Assembly (NCBI RefSeq): GCF_900108395.1
Contig: NZ_FNXE01000030.1
Coordinates: 1 to 35,775, forward strand
From: Paenimyroides marinum
GTDB taxonomy: Bacteria; Bacteroidota; Bacteroidia; Flavobacteriales; Flavobacteriaceae
Length of the DNA stretch: 35,775 bases
Direction: 5' to 3'
The notes beneath the pieces are model-generated. The model was given only the letters and a program-made list of their open reading frames with translations, did not search any database and had not been told where the DNA came from. The translations under genes and the position numbers were made by a program. Of the stretch, positions 1 to 8,666 are shown piece by piece. The number at the start of each line of letters is the position of its first letter. Position 1 is the first letter of the stretch.

Positions 1-1
1 T

Positions 2-55
2 CAAAAAAATGCTGTTTTTGTCAGAATTGACCCATCTTATAAAGTAGCTGCATAA
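2..55 (+). CDS. C-terminal end of an unidentified protein (partial)
   Basis: The second frame from the left edge is open and ends at a TAA at 53-55, giving the tail QKNAVFVRIDPSYKVAA. A hairpin with the look of a terminator follows 25 bases later, which fits the end of a real plus-strand gene. Only 17 residues are visible, so no family can be named. The call rests on the in-frame stop, the plausible residue composition and the terminator. Confidence 0.5.
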   Translation, partial: QKNAVFVRIDPSYKVAA

Positions 56-78
56 AACCTATATTATCCATAAACCAA

Positions 79-110
79 AGAAGCTGCCCTTTTGGGACAG
101 CCTCTTTTAC
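79..110. terminator. Rho-independent terminator-like hairpin
   Basis: GCTGCCC (83-89) pairs with GGGACAGC (94-101) across a TTTT loop, with one bulged base. A-rich sequence precedes the stem and CTCTTTTAC follows it. It lies between the plus-strand gene ending at 55 and the minus-strand operon ending near 235, so it may serve both. Confidence 0.6.
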
Positions 111-234
111 TTTACTATTAACCCGACGGAATTATAAAGTGATTTTTATAAACACTATTAGCACATTATCAGTATCATAGACCAATTTTAAATATGTTAT
201 ACTGCCGTCATGTTAATATTGAATTACAATTAAA

Positions 235-439
235 TCACCACCAATAGCTTTCATTTTTATTTTGTAATTTTGATTTACTTTTAGTGTGACAGTTGGGACA
301 GAATGTTTCCATATTTTCATCTTCTTCAGTTTGATATTTACATTCAAGACAAAACCAAAGTAGTATAAGTAGGATTTTCATCATTAATGATCCAAGAAAA
401 ACTATCTTCTTTACATTTTGGACATATTTGTGTTGGCAT
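235..439 (-). pseudogene. Small zinc-ribbon protein, frameshifted
   Basis: The ATG at 439-437 overlaps the stop of the upstream nucleotidase gene as TAATG. The first frame reads MPTQICPKCKEDSFSWIIND and onward, then stops at a TGA after about 31 codons. Removing one T from the TTT near 359 (ACTACTTTGG on the minus strand) brings in a second frame beginning WFCLECKYQTEEDENMETFC, then PNCHTKSKS, ending in WW and a TGA at 235. The joined product of about 67 residues carries three CxxC pairs (CPKC, CLEC, CPNC), a pattern of zinc-ribbon proteins. The function is unknown. The break may be a true mutation or a single-base sequence error. Confidence 0.6.
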
Positions 440-1353
440 TATTTTACGTTTATAACCCTTGCTGTAGTAGTTTTATTATTCAATTCGTCAAAATAAAAAT
501 CAATCTGACCAACGCGTACACCGTAGCAACCTACTTGGTTTATGATGACTTCTTTTCCTTCAGCATTCAATACAACGGTAGGTTTTTCTAAAAAAGTATG
601 TGTGTGTCCGCCGATAATTAAGTCGATGTTTTTTGTTTTGGCAGCCAGATCTAAGTCTGAAACCATTTGCGATTGTTCGCCGTAGTTATAGCCAAGGTGC
701 GAGAGACAAATAATTACATCGCATTTTAAATCATTTTTCAAAATTCGTGTCATATCCTGAGCAATTTCAACAGGATGGTTCCAAACCGTTTCGCCGTATT
801 CACTTTTGTTAACCAAACCATCTAATTTAACGCCTAAACCAAAAATACCTATTTTAATTCCGTCTTTAATAAAAACGTTGTAAGGCTTGGTCAACCCGCT
901 CATTAAAGTGTTTGTGAAATCGTAATTAGCATTGATAATATCAAAATCGGCTTTTGCAATTTGTTCAGCCAAACCGTTCACACCGTTATCAAATTCGTGA
1001 TTGCCAATGGTTCCGGCATCGTACTGCAACATATTCATTATCTTAATTTCCAGTTCGCCACCGTAATAATTAAAATAGGGCGTGCCCTGAAACATATCGC
1101 CAGCATCAAGAATGAGTGTGTTTGGGTTTTCGGCTTTAATTTTGTTAAAAATTGTAGCACGTTTTGCCGCACCGCCCTGATTTGGAAATTTTGCATCGGT
1201 TTGCGGAAATGTATCCAAATGGCTGTGTGTATCGTTGGTATGAAGAATGGTGATTCGTTTAGTATTTGGTTTTCCCAAGCTGCTTAATCCAAACCCTGTT
1301 AATGTTAAAGCGGTTACAGCAGATGTTTGTATGATAAAGTCGCGGCGTTTCAT
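439..1353 (-). CDS. Secreted metallophosphatase, catalytic half of a 5'-nucleotidase
   Basis: This 304-residue protein matches the N-terminal calcineurin-like domain of the UshA/5'-nucleotidase family, which hydrolyses nucleotides outside the cytoplasm. The metal-binding motifs are all present: HTNDTHSH (about 39-46), DAGDMFQG (about 83-90), GNHEFDNG (about 117-124) and GGHTHTF near 248-254. The N-terminus has a twin-arginine stretch (KRRDFI) followed by a hydrophobic segment, suggesting Tat export. The C-terminal substrate-binding domain that normally completes the enzyme is absent here and is encoded by the gene just upstream, with the two reading frames overlapping as TAATG. The two products probably form one enzyme. 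Confidence 0.88.
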   Translation of the reverse strand: MKRRDFIIQTSAVTALTLTGFGLSSLGKPNTKRITILHTNDTHSHLDTFPQTDAKFPNQGGAAKRATIFNKIKAENPNTLILDAGDMFQGTPYFNYYGGELEIKIMNMLQYDAGTIGNHEFDNGVNGLAEQIAKADFDIINANYDFTNTLMSGLTKPYNVFIKDGIKIGIFGLGVKLDGLVNKSEYGETVWNHPVEIAQDMTRILKNDLKCDVIICLSHLGYNYGEQSQMVSDLDLAAKTKNIDLIIGGHTHTFLEKPTVVLNAEGKEVIINQVGCYGVRVGQIDFYFDELNNKTTTARVINVK

Positions 1354-2123
1354 TATTCAAAAATTATTCTTTGTTGGACAGAAGGTTTTAAAGTATCGAT
1401 TTTTGTAAAATAAGCAATAAACATATTTCTTAGTTTATAATCTAACGTGTGGGTTTCGGTAGCTTTTAAAAAGAAATCCATTCTGTCGCCACCTTTTGCC
1501 AGATAATCGTTTGTGACCACATAATAGGTAGCATTTTTATCGATAGATTGATGATTGATTTTAATATCTTTTACAGAAAAATCATTTTTATCTGCAATAA
1601 TTTCAATTCTGCTTAAAGGATGTGCTACTTTGTATTTAAAGAAATAATCTGCCATTTCGTACACTACATCTCCTTTTAAAGCCAGTACCACTGCACTGTT
1701 TTCAAACGGCATAATGTCATAGGCGGTGCGTGTGGTAATAGCACCTTTGGCAATGGTTGCACGTATTCCGCCAAAATTTAACAAGCAAAAATCAATTTTT
1801 TTTCCGGTTCGTTGTTCAAAAACGGGGGCTGCAATTTCAAAAATGGCATCGGCATAAAAATTAGTCATTGGGTTTTGCCATTTTCCGTTATTTTTATCCA
1901 GATCCTGTGGATTGTACGCCAGAATTTTTGATAAATCGGCTGTGATGTGATCGCTGTAAGGCTTTAAAAAAGAATCAATTTCATTATTGGCTGCAACTGT
2001 ATCTGATATTTCTATGTAAGCTGTATCCACTTTTGTATTCGTATATTGTTTGTGTCCGCAGCTTACCATTAAAAAAACGGTAAAACACCATATAAATACA
2101 GAAGAATAGTTTTTGTATTTCAT
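1353..2123 (-). CDS. Lipoprotein carrying the 5'-nucleotidase C-terminal domain
   Basis: This 256-residue protein has a signal peptide ending in a lipobox (MVSCG, cysteine near residue 22), so it is expected to be membrane-anchored. The rest resembles the 5'-nucleotidase C-terminal domain that holds the nucleotide base and positions it for hydrolysis: NFGGIRATIAKGAITTRTAY and MPFENSAVVLALKGD are typical stretches, and TYYVVTNDYLAKGGDRMDFF lies near the end. There is no metallophosphatase domain; that is the next gene, whose ATG overlaps this stop codon. The gene starts the minus-strand operon and is divergent from dapA. Confidence 0.87.
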   Translation of the reverse strand: MKYKNYSSVFIWCFTVFLMVSCGHKQYTNTKVDTAYIEISDTVAANNEIDSFLKPYSDHITADLSKILAYNPQDLDKNNGKWQNPMTNFYADAIFEIAAPVFEQRTGKKIDFCLLNFGGIRATIAKGAITTRTAYDIMPFENSAVVLALKGDVVYEMADYFFKYKVAHPLSRIEIIADKNDFSVKDIKINHQSIDKNATYYVVTNDYLAKGGDRMDFFLKATETHTLDYKLRNMFIAYFTKIDTLKPSVQQRIIFE

Positions 2124-2125
2124 AG

Positions 2126-2152
2126 TTGTTTTAATGAAAAAGTTTAACTTTG
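2126..2152 (+). promoter_or_regulatory. Bacteroidota-type promoter for dapA
   Basis: A TTG at 2126-2128 and a TAACTTTG at 2145-2152 match the -33 and -7 elements of this phylum, with a 16-base spacer that is slightly short. Transcription would begin about 70 bases before the dapA start codon. The call is by motif only. Confidence 0.5.
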
Positions 2153-2224
2153 TTCAACAAAATTACGACGAATAATTTGTAACTTATTATGATAAAGTTA
2201 CTTTTAACTTACTAATTTATTAAA

Positions 2225-3100
2225 ATGAAATCATTCATAGGTACTGGTGTTGCTTTAATTACGCCTTTTAAAAAAGATTTATCGGTAGATGTTGATGCAT
2301 TAAAAAGAATAGTGCAATACAATATAGATGGTGGTGTGGAATATCTGGTAGTGTTGGGAACAACTGCCGAAACAGCAACATTGACAAAAGAAGAACAAGC
2401 CTTGGTAAAGCAAACCATTATTGAGGCAAACAACGGAAAATTACCTTTGGTTTTAGGCGTGGGCGGTAACAATACAATGGATGTTATTAGTCAGTTAAAT
2501 ACAGAAAATTTAAAGGGATTTGATGCTGTTTTATCGGTATCGCCTTATTATAACAAACCCACGCAGGAAGGTATTTACCAGCATTTTAAAATGATTGCAG
2601 AAAAATCTCCTTTGCCTGTTATTGTTTACAACGTTCCTGGGCGTACGGCAAGCAATATGTTGCCGGGTACTGTGATTCGTTTGGCAAATGACTTTAAAAA
2701 CATCATAGGGATTAAAGAAGCGGCGGGAGACATTGTGCAGGCAATGGAATTAATCCGTAAAGTGCCTAAAGATTTTTTGGTTATTTCGGGTGATGATATC
2801 ATTACGCTGCCAATGGTTTTGGCAGGCGGTGCCGGAGTAATTTCGGTTATCGGCGAAGGTTTTCCAAAAGAATTTTCAGAAATGGTTCGTTTAGGATTAA
2901 ACAGAAAAGCAGATGAAGCTTATAAAATCCATTACCAATTAACCGATGCGATCAATATGATTTTTGAGCAGGGAAATCCTGGTGGTATTAAAGAAATTTT
3001 TAAACATTTAGGTTTGTGCGAAAATAATTTAAGACTACCTTTAGTAAATGTAAATCAAGAGTTATCAGACCGATTGGCTGATTTTGTAAAAAAATTCTAA
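2225..3100 (+). CDS. dapA: 4-hydroxy-tetrahydrodipicolinate synthase
   Basis: The enzyme condenses pyruvate with aspartate semialdehyde, the first committed step to diaminopimelate and lysine in the cytoplasm. The 291 residues are the usual length for the family. Visible motifs are GTTAE (45-49), [14 protein letters not shown] (108-121), the catalytic tyrosine in VYNVPGRT (Y135, R140), and the Schiff-base lysine K164 in GIKEAAGD. The TIM barrel is complete. Ferritin follows after 16 bases on the same strand and may be co-transcribed. The gene for its substrate, asd, lies at the other end of the window (34041). Confidence 0.96.
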   Translation: MKSFIGTGVALITPFKKDLSVDVDALKRIVQYNIDGGVEYLVVLGTTAETATLTKEEQALVKQTIIEANNGKLPLVLGVGGNNTMDVISQLNTENLKGFDAVLSVSPYYNKPTQEGIYQHFKMIAEKSPLPVIVYNVPGRTASNMLPGTVIRLANDFKNIIGIKEAAGDIVQAMELIRKVPKDFLVISGDDIITLPMVLAGGAGVISVIGEGFPKEFSEMVRLGLNRKADEAYKIHYQLTDAINMIFEQGNPGGIKEIFKHLGLCENNLRLPLVNVNQELSDRLADFVKKF

Positions 3101-3116
3101 CCATAAAAAAAGAAAT

Positions 3117-3629
3117 ATGTTATCACAAGAATTACAGGCTGCATTAAACAAGCAGGTGAAAATAGAAGGTGATTCGTCACAAATTTATTTAGCAATGGCT
3201 TCCTGGGCAGAAAACCAGGGCTTTGAAGGGATTGCTACTTTTATGTATGCCCAATCAGACGAAGAACGTATGCACATGCTAAAATTGATAAAATACATCA
3301 ATCAGCGCGGAGGTGAAGCAATTGTACCTCATGTAGAACAACCAACTTTAGATCACACATCTTTTAAAACATTGTTTAACCAGTTGTTTGAACACGAAGT
3401 TTTTGTATCGAAAAGTATTAATGAATTGGTTCATGTTTCGCTACAAGAGCGCGATTATGCCACACACAACTTTTTACAATGGTACGTTGCCGAGCAAATT
3501 GAAGAAGAAGCAACAGCACGCACTATCCTAGATAAGATCAATTTAATTGGCGATGATAAAGGCGGATTGTATTTGTTTGATAACGATATTAAAAATTTTC
3601 CGCAACAACAAGTGAATCAAAATATATAA
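3117..3629 (+). CDS. ftnA: Ferritin (ferroxidase type)
   Basis: This is a cytoplasmic iron-storage protein of 170 residues that oxidises ferrous iron and keeps it as a mineral inside a 24-subunit shell. All ferroxidase-centre residues of bacterial ferritin are visible at the standard positions: E17, E50, H53, E94 and Q127, with E126, E129 and E130 nearby. The four-helix layout is intact and no haem-binding methionine typical of bacterioferritin stands out. It starts 16 bases after dapA, and a hairpin terminator follows its stop. Confidence 0.94.
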   Translation: MLSQELQAALNKQVKIEGDSSQIYLAMASWAENQGFEGIATFMYAQSDEERMHMLKLIKYINQRGGEAIVPHVEQPTLDHTSFKTLFNQLFEHEVFVSKSINELVHVSLQERDYATHNFLQWYVAEQIEEEATARTILDKINLIGDDKGGLYLFDNDIKNFPQQQVNQNI

Positions 3630-3660
3630 TTTAACGAATCGTTAAGTTTAAATGTCATAA

Positions 3661-3690
3661 AAGATGTCTTATTTTAGGGCATCTTTTTTT
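3661..3690 (+). terminator. Rho-independent terminator after ferritin
   Basis: AAGATGTC (3661-3668) pairs with GGCATCTT (3678-3685, one G-T pair) across a loop of nine bases, followed by a run of T. It ends the dapA-ferritin transcript before the bamD promoter. A second small dyad, TTAACGAATCGTTAA, lies just upstream at about 3631-3645. Confidence 0.75.
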
Positions 3691-3704
3691 ATTTAGAAAA
3701 GGTA

Positions 3705-3735
3705 TTGTTCAATAACAAGATAAATAGTAACTTTG
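3705..3735 (+). promoter_or_regulatory. Bacteroidota-type promoter for the bamD operon
   Basis: TTG at 3705-3707 and TAACTTTG at 3728-3735 are separated by 20 bases, close to the phylum's consensus. The inferred transcript start lies a few bases downstream, which supports choosing the bamD start codon at 3781. Confidence 0.6.
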
Positions 3736-3780
3736 CATTTGCTATTAGAATTATAGCTTTTGTATAAACAACACCATTTT

Positions 3781-4590
3781 ATGAAACAAATTTCGTATAT
3801 AGTTTTAACCGCTTTAGTGTTTGCAAGTTGTTCGCCACTTCAAAAAGCTTTAAAGGCAGACGATACTGCTTATAAAAACGAAGTTGCCGATCAATTATAC
3901 GAAAAAGGAAAATATAAACAAGCCATTCGTTTATACGAACAAATAGAAGCCAAAGACGGCTGGATGCCTAATTATCAGGCAATGTATTACAGATACAGTA
4001 AAGCATATTACAATGCAAGAAAATGGGAAGCCGCGAAACCAATGTTTCAAAAGTTTAACTTCACTTACTTAACAAGTCCAAACCGTGAAGAAACCATGTA
4101 TTTAGAAGCAATGTCGGCTTATGAAATGTCTGAAGTTTTCTCGTTAGACCAACATGTGACCTATGAAGGGATTCAAAAATTTGAAAACTTTTTAACATCA
4201 TATCCAGAGTCACAATATAAAGACGATGCCAACGCCAAAATGCGTGAGCTACAAGAAAAAATTGAACGCAAAGCATACGAATCGGCACGTTTATACAATA
4301 AAATTGGAGAATACACCCGCGATTACAATGCTGCAATTGTTGCTTTAGACAACTTTTTGTTAGATTATCCGGGAACAGTTTATAAAACCGATGCATTGTT
4401 TTATAAATTCGATTCGGCATACAAATTGGCAATAAACAGTGTTTATTCAAAAATGGAAGACCGTTTGAAAAATGCCATCAGCCTACATGACGATTTAATC
4501 AGTTACGATCCTGATACAAAATACAAAGAAGAAGCAGACAGAATGCTTGAACGATTAAAAAAAGAATTACAACAATTTTCATCAAAATAA
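3781..4590 (+). CDS. bamD: Outer-membrane assembly lipoprotein BamD
   Basis: BamD is the essential lipoprotein partner of BamA in the machine that inserts beta-barrel proteins into the outer membrane. The N-terminus MKQISYIVLTALVFASCS has a clear lipobox with the lipidated cysteine at residue 17. Behind it come helical TPR-like repeats, for example YEKGKYKQAIRLYEQIEAKD and LDNFLLDYPGTVYKTDALFY, as expected for the family. The open frame begins 21 bases earlier (3760), but the internal ATG at 3781 places the signal peptide at the N-terminus and is preferred. The length of 269 residues is normal. rpoZ follows after 6 bases. Confidence 0.9.
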   Translation: MKQISYIVLTALVFASCSPLQKALKADDTAYKNEVADQLYEKGKYKQAIRLYEQIEAKDGWMPNYQAMYYRYSKAYYNARKWEAAKPMFQKFNFTYLTSPNREETMYLEAMSAYEMSEVFSLDQHVTYEGIQKFENFLTSYPESQYKDDANAKMRELQEKIERKAYESARLYNKIGEYTRDYNAAIVALDNFLLDYPGTVYKTDALFYKFDSAYKLAINSVYSKMEDRLKNAISLHDDLISYDPDTKYKEEADRMLERLKKELQQFSSK

Positions 4591-4596
4591 GCGAAA

Positions 4597-4905
4597 ATGG
4601 ATTTAAAAAATTCCCAAGCTGCGGTAAACACCATTACCTATAATAAAGCCGAGATTGAAAAACCAACAGGTAATATTTACGAAGCTATTACAATTATTGC
4701 AAAAAGAGCAAACCAGATTAATACCGAAATTAAAAAGGAATTAATCAATAAATTAGACGAGTTTGCTACTTACAACGATAGTTTAGACGAGGTTTTTGAA
4801 AACAAAGAGCAAATCGAAGTTTCAAAATACTACGAAAGATTACCAAAACCACACGCTTTAGCAGTTGAAGAGTGGTTAAATGGTGACATAACATATAAAG
4901 AATAG
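4597..4905 (+). CDS. rpoZ: RNA polymerase subunit omega (RpoZ/Rpb6 family)
   Basis: This 102-residue protein resembles the diverged flavobacterial omega subunit, which helps RNA polymerase assemble around the beta' subunit. The stretch PTGNIYEAITIIAKRANQIN matches the conserved core that holds the family's Rpb6-like fold, and a short acidic tail follows. The position between bamD and coaBC matches my recollection of the same cluster in other Flavobacteriaceae, and a link between omega and coaBC-type genes is also common in other phyla. The family match is by pattern, without a search. Confidence 0.8.
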   Translation: MDLKNSQAAVNTITYNKAEIEKPTGNIYEAITIIAKRANQINTEIKKELINKLDEFATYNDSLDEVFENKEQIEVSKYYERLPKPHALAVEEWLNGDITYKE

Positions 4906-4909
4906 ATAC

Positions 4910-6118
4910 ATGTCGGTATTAAGCGGTAAAAAAATAATTCTGGGAATTTCCGGTGGAATTGCCGCTTATAAGACGGCAAATCTTGTACGTTTATTAATAA
5001 AAGCAGGTGCACAGGTTCAGATAATCATGTCACCTGCTTCTTGTGCTTTTGTCACTCCGTTAACATTAGCCACCTTATCAAAACGACCGGTTTATACCCA
5101 ATTTGAAAAAGATTTTGGCGAATGGACCAACCATGTAGAATTAGGGTTGTGGGCAGACGCACTAATTATTGCACCGGCTACGGCAAATACGCTTGCTAAA
5201 ATGGCAAACGGATTATGCGATAATCTTTTATTGGCAACATATCTTTCAGCAAAATGCCCGGTATTTTTTGCTCCGGCTATGGATTTGGATATGTTTGCAC
5301 ATCCTTCTACAAAAGAAAATATCAGCAAATTAAAGAGCTACGGAAACATTGAAGTCGAATCTGAATTTGGCGAGCTGGCATCGGGTTTAGTTGGGCAAGG
5401 CAGAATGGCAGAGCCTGAAACAATCATCCAAAAAATGACAGGCTTTTTCAATAATCAAACAACACCTGATTTAAAAGATAAAAAAGTGGTCATTACCGCC
5501 GGACCTACGTATGAACCGTTAGATCCTGTACGCTTTATTGGAAATCATTCCACAGGAAAAATGGGGTTTGATATTGCTGTTGAAGCTGCCAGTCGTGGTG
5601 CGGGTGTGGTCTTAATTACCGGACCAACGTCTTTAAGAATAACACATCCGGCAGTTAAAGTAGTGCACGTTACCACAGCGAATGAAATGTACCAGCAATG
5701 CCATAAGTTTTTTTCATCGGCAGATATTGTGATTGGTGCGGCGGCGGTTGCAGATTATCGACCAAAAGTTGTTGCAGATCAAAAAATCAAAAAAAACGAT
5801 GAAGAATTTGTAATTGCTTTGGAGAAAAATCCTGATATTCTGGCATCGTTGGGAGCTGTTAAATCACATCAGTTTTTAGTGGGGTTTGCATTAGAAACCG
5901 AAAACGAAATAGAATATGCAAAATCTAAATTGAAAAAGAAGAATTTAGATTTAATTGTATTAAATTCGTTAAATGATAAAGGGGCAGGTTTTGGAAAACC
6001 AACAAATAAAGTTACCTTTATTGACAAAGATTTTAATGTTTTTCCACAAGAATTAAAATCAAAAGAAGCTGTTGCCAAAGATATTATTGACCAAATAGTG
6101 AAGAGTTATGCTAAATAA
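4910..6118 (+). CDS. coaBC: Bifunctional phosphopantothenoylcysteine decarboxylase/synthetase
   Basis: This enzyme makes 4'-phosphopantetheine for coenzyme A: the C-terminal CoaB half couples phosphopantothenate to cysteine, and the N-terminal CoaC half decarboxylates the product with FMN. The 402 residues are full length. CoaC shows GISGGIAAYK near the start, the active-site H75 in NHVELG and APAMDLDM (121-128). CoaB begins near residue 190, with TAGPTYEPLDPVRFIGNHST as its hallmark and KIKKN near 289. At residue 158 the E. coli active-site cysteine is replaced by serine (GELASGLVGQGRM). The end overlaps porD by 11 bases. Confidence 0.95.
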   Translation: MSVLSGKKIILGISGGIAAYKTANLVRLLIKAGAQVQIIMSPASCAFVTPLTLATLSKRPVYTQFEKDFGEWTNHVELGLWADALIIAPATANTLAKMANGLCDNLLLATYLSAKCPVFFAPAMDLDMFAHPSTKENISKLKSYGNIEVESEFGELASGLVGQGRMAEPETIIQKMTGFFNNQTTPDLKDKKVVITAGPTYEPLDPVRFIGNHSTGKMGFDIAVEAASRGAGVVLITGPTSLRITHPAVKVVHVTTANEMYQQCHKFFSSADIVIGAAAVADYRPKVVADQKIKKNDEEFVIALEKNPDILASLGAVKSHQFLVGFALETENEIEYAKSKLKKKNLDLIVLNSLNDKGAGFGKPTNKVTFIDKDFNVFPQELKSKEAVAKDIIDQIVKSYAK

Positions 6119-6995
6119 AATCGTGTTGTTTTTTGTGTTCTTAATGGGATATTCAGGTGTTGCACAAGAGTTGAATGCCAATGTTGTAATTAATTCAGAA
6201 CGTATTCAGCAATCAAACAAACAGGTTTTTACAACGCTTCAAACATCTATTCGCGATTTTTTAAATAACACGAAATTTACGAATCTAAACGTAAAACGCA
6301 ATGAATTAATTGATTGTAATTTGCTTTTAATTGTAAATGATTACAACCCCAATACCAATGCTTTTACCGGAACCTTACAGATTCAGTCGTCGCGTCCGGT
6401 TTTTAATTCGGGATACAGCACAACGCTTTTTAATTTTAACGACCGCAACATCTCTTTTAATTATATCGAATTTGAACCATTAACTTATTCTGAAAATAAC
6501 ATAGGTTCAGAATTGGTTGGTTTGTTAAGTTTTTATGCCCATTTAATGATTGGTCTTGATGCAGATTCATTTGCATTGTACGGCGGTTCGACAAACTTTC
6601 AGAAAGCATCAAATGTGGTGTCAATGATGCAACAAAACGGGGATAAAGGTTGGGTAATGGGTGATCAAAATAACAGATATGCGTTAATAAACGATATTTT
6701 ATCAAACACCTATTCATCTTATCGCGAAGCTTTGTATAACTATCATATCAAGGGGTTAGACTTAATGAACAGTAATCCTGAAGAGGGTAAAAAAGGTATT
6801 GCCGATGCAATTAATACTTTGGCAAATATTCATAAAACCAAACCCAACGCTTTTCCTACACGCATTTTTTTCGATGCCAAAGCAGACGAAATTGTTCAGG
6901 TATTCAGTGCAGGACCAACTTACGACAAAACACAGTTGGTTGAAACTTTAACACGCATAAATTCCTCAAACGGAATCAAGTGGAATAGAATGTAA
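6108..6995 (+). CDS. porD: PorD (DUF4835), type IX secretion-associated periplasmic protein
   Basis: This 295-residue protein has a cleavable signal peptide ending at GVAQ (about residue 19) and the layout of the DUF4835 family, annotated as PorD of the type IX secretion system in Bacteroidota. Recognisable segments are ELNANVVINSERIQQSN after the signal, SSRPVFNSGYSTTLFNFND in the middle, and YAHLMIGLDADSFALYGGS further on. Its mechanistic role within the secretion machine is poorly defined. It overlaps coaBC and precedes recN by 9 bases, so the genes are probably transcribed together. Confidence 0.82.
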   Translation: MLNKIVLFFVFLMGYSGVAQELNANVVINSERIQQSNKQVFTTLQTSIRDFLNNTKFTNLNVKRNELIDCNLLLIVNDYNPNTNAFTGTLQIQSSRPVFNSGYSTTLFNFNDRNISFNYIEFEPLTYSENNIGSELVGLLSFYAHLMIGLDADSFALYGGSTNFQKASNVVSMMQQNGDKGWVMGDQNNRYALINDILSNTYSSYREALYNYHIKGLDLMNSNPEEGKKGIADAINTLANIHKTKPNAFPTRIFFDAKADEIVQVFSAGPTYDKTQLVETLTRINSSNGIKWNRM

Positions 6996-7004
6996 TTCAA
7001 CATT

Positions 7005-8657
7005 ATGTTAACACATTTATCGATTAAAAATTATGCCTTAATAACGCATACAGTTATTGATTTTACGGATAATTTATCTATTATAACGGGCGAAACCGGT
7101 GCGGGAAAATCAATCCTATTAGATGCTTTGGGCTTGATTTTAGGAAAACGTGCAGATTTGAATGCATTGCGGAATAAAGAAGAAAAATGTGTCATTGAGG
7201 CGTATTTTTCTATTGAAAGCTATCAAATGCAGTCGCTTTTCAACGAATTAGATTTGGATTATGAAGCGGAAACAATTATTCGTCGGGAAATCTTGCCATC
7301 GGGCAAATCGCGTGCTTTTGTAAACGATGTACCCACTACTTTGCAAAACTTACAACAGTTAGGTAGTGTTTTAATCGATATCCATACCCAGCATCAAACG
7401 CAAGATCTTTTCAGTGAAAAATATCAGTTGAATTTAATTGATGTTTATGCCGATAACGGAAATTTACTGAAGGATTATCAGCAGCAATTACACAGCTTTA
7501 AAAAATATCAGCAACAATTAAATCTTTTAAAAGAACAACAATCGCAAGCCGCTAAAGAACAAGATTACAATACCTTTTTATTAGATGAATTAACGCAAGC
7601 TAATTTAAAAAGCGGCGAACAGGAAGAGTTGGAAGGTCAGTTTGAAGTATTGGCGAATGTTGAAAAAGTCGGTGGGTTTTTAGAGGAAAGCTACGCTATT
7701 TTAAGCAATGAGGAATTTGGCGTGAACAAACAGCTGTATGAAGTAAAAGCACAATTGCAAAAGCTGGCTCAGGTAAGTTCTAAATATGAAGGATTGTCTC
7801 AACGTTTAGAAAGCAGTTTTATTGAATTGGAAGATGTTGCCGATGAATTGCAAACCGAAATACAACAGTTGGTTGTTGATCCGCAACAATTAGAATTGGT
7901 CAATCAAAAATTACAATCAATTTATCAGTTACAGAAAAAGCACAATGTATCAACCATTGAAGAATTATTGTTGATTCAGAATGAATTATCGCAAAAAGTG
8001 GCTGGTTTAGAATTTATCGATGAAGAAATTCAAACGATTGAACATTTAATCAAAAAAGCAGAAGAAAACCTTAATGAACAGGCGGCTAAACTTCATGCTA
8101 AACGATTAAATGTTGTACAAAAATTGAGTGACGAAATCAGCAAATTGGTAAAACCTTTGGGAATGCCGAACGCACAGTTTGATATTCAACTGCAATTAAA
8201 AGATGCGTTTTTAAGCAACGGAAAAGACGAAGTAAGCTGGTTGTTTTCGGTGAACAAAGGAATGCAGTCCGGATTGTTGAAAAAAAATGCTTCGGGTGGC
8301 GAATTATCACGAATTATGCTGGCTGTAAAATCAATTTTAGCTGCAAAAAGTAATTTGCCAACGATTATTTTTGATGAGATTGACACCGGAGTTTCAGGTG
8401 ATGTTGCCGATAAAATGGGAAGCATCATGAAAGAAATGGGCAATTATATGCAGGTTTTTGCCATAACGCATTTACCGCAAGTGGCATCAAAAGGAAACCA
8501 GCATTTTAAAGTAACCAAATACGACAACGACCAAATAACAGTTTCTGAAATTAAATTGCTGAGCACAGAAGAACGTATTCAAGAAATTGCCCAAATGCTT
8601 TCAGGAAATATAATTACCGATGCTGCACTGCAACACGCAAAGCAGTTGCTCAATTAA
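7005..8657 (+). CDS. recN: DNA repair protein RecN
   Basis: RecN is an SMC-like ATPase that acts at double-strand breaks in the cytoplasm. The 550 residues are typical. The Walker A motif is GETGAGKS (29-36). A long coiled-coil region rich in Q, E, L and K spans roughly residues 150-380. The ABC signature NASGGELSRIMLA lies near residues 428-440, followed by Walker B in TIIFDEIDTGVSGD (about 452-466). It closes the bamD-rpoZ-coaBC-porD-recN string and is followed by a double-hairpin repeat that separates it from the convergent catabolic region. Confidence 0.96.
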   Translation: MLTHLSIKNYALITHTVIDFTDNLSIITGETGAGKSILLDALGLILGKRADLNALRNKEEKCVIEAYFSIESYQMQSLFNELDLDYEAETIIRREILPSGKSRAFVNDVPTTLQNLQQLGSVLIDIHTQHQTQDLFSEKYQLNLIDVYADNGNLLKDYQQQLHSFKKYQQQLNLLKEQQSQAAKEQDYNTFLLDELTQANLKSGEQEELEGQFEVLANVEKVGGFLEESYAILSNEEFGVNKQLYEVKAQLQKLAQVSSKYEGLSQRLESSFIELEDVADELQTEIQQLVVDPQQLELVNQKLQSIYQLQKKHNVSTIEELLLIQNELSQKVAGLEFIDEEIQTIEHLIKKAEENLNEQAAKLHAKRLNVVQKLSDEISKLVKPLGMPNAQFDIQLQLKDAFLSNGKDEVSWLFSVNKGMQSGLLKKNASGGELSRIMLAVKSILAAKSNLPTIIFDEIDTGVSGDVADKMGSIMKEMGNYMQVFAITHLPQVASKGNQHFKVTKYDNDQITVSEIKLLSTEERIQEIAQMLSGNIITDAALQHAKQLLN

Positions 8658-8666
8658 TTAAATATT

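Noticed and set aside
961..1287. Open frame of 108 codons on the plus strand
   Set aside because: It lies opposite the metallophosphatase gene, whose motifs are complete, and has no family features.
2153..2224. Lysine riboswitch or leader in front of dapA
   Set aside because: The leader is about 70 bases and AT-rich with no stable multi-helix structure; too short for the known lysine element.
3760..3780. Upstream ATG as the bamD start
   Set aside because: It would add MYKQHHF in front of a clean lipoprotein signal; the ATG at 3781 is the natural start.
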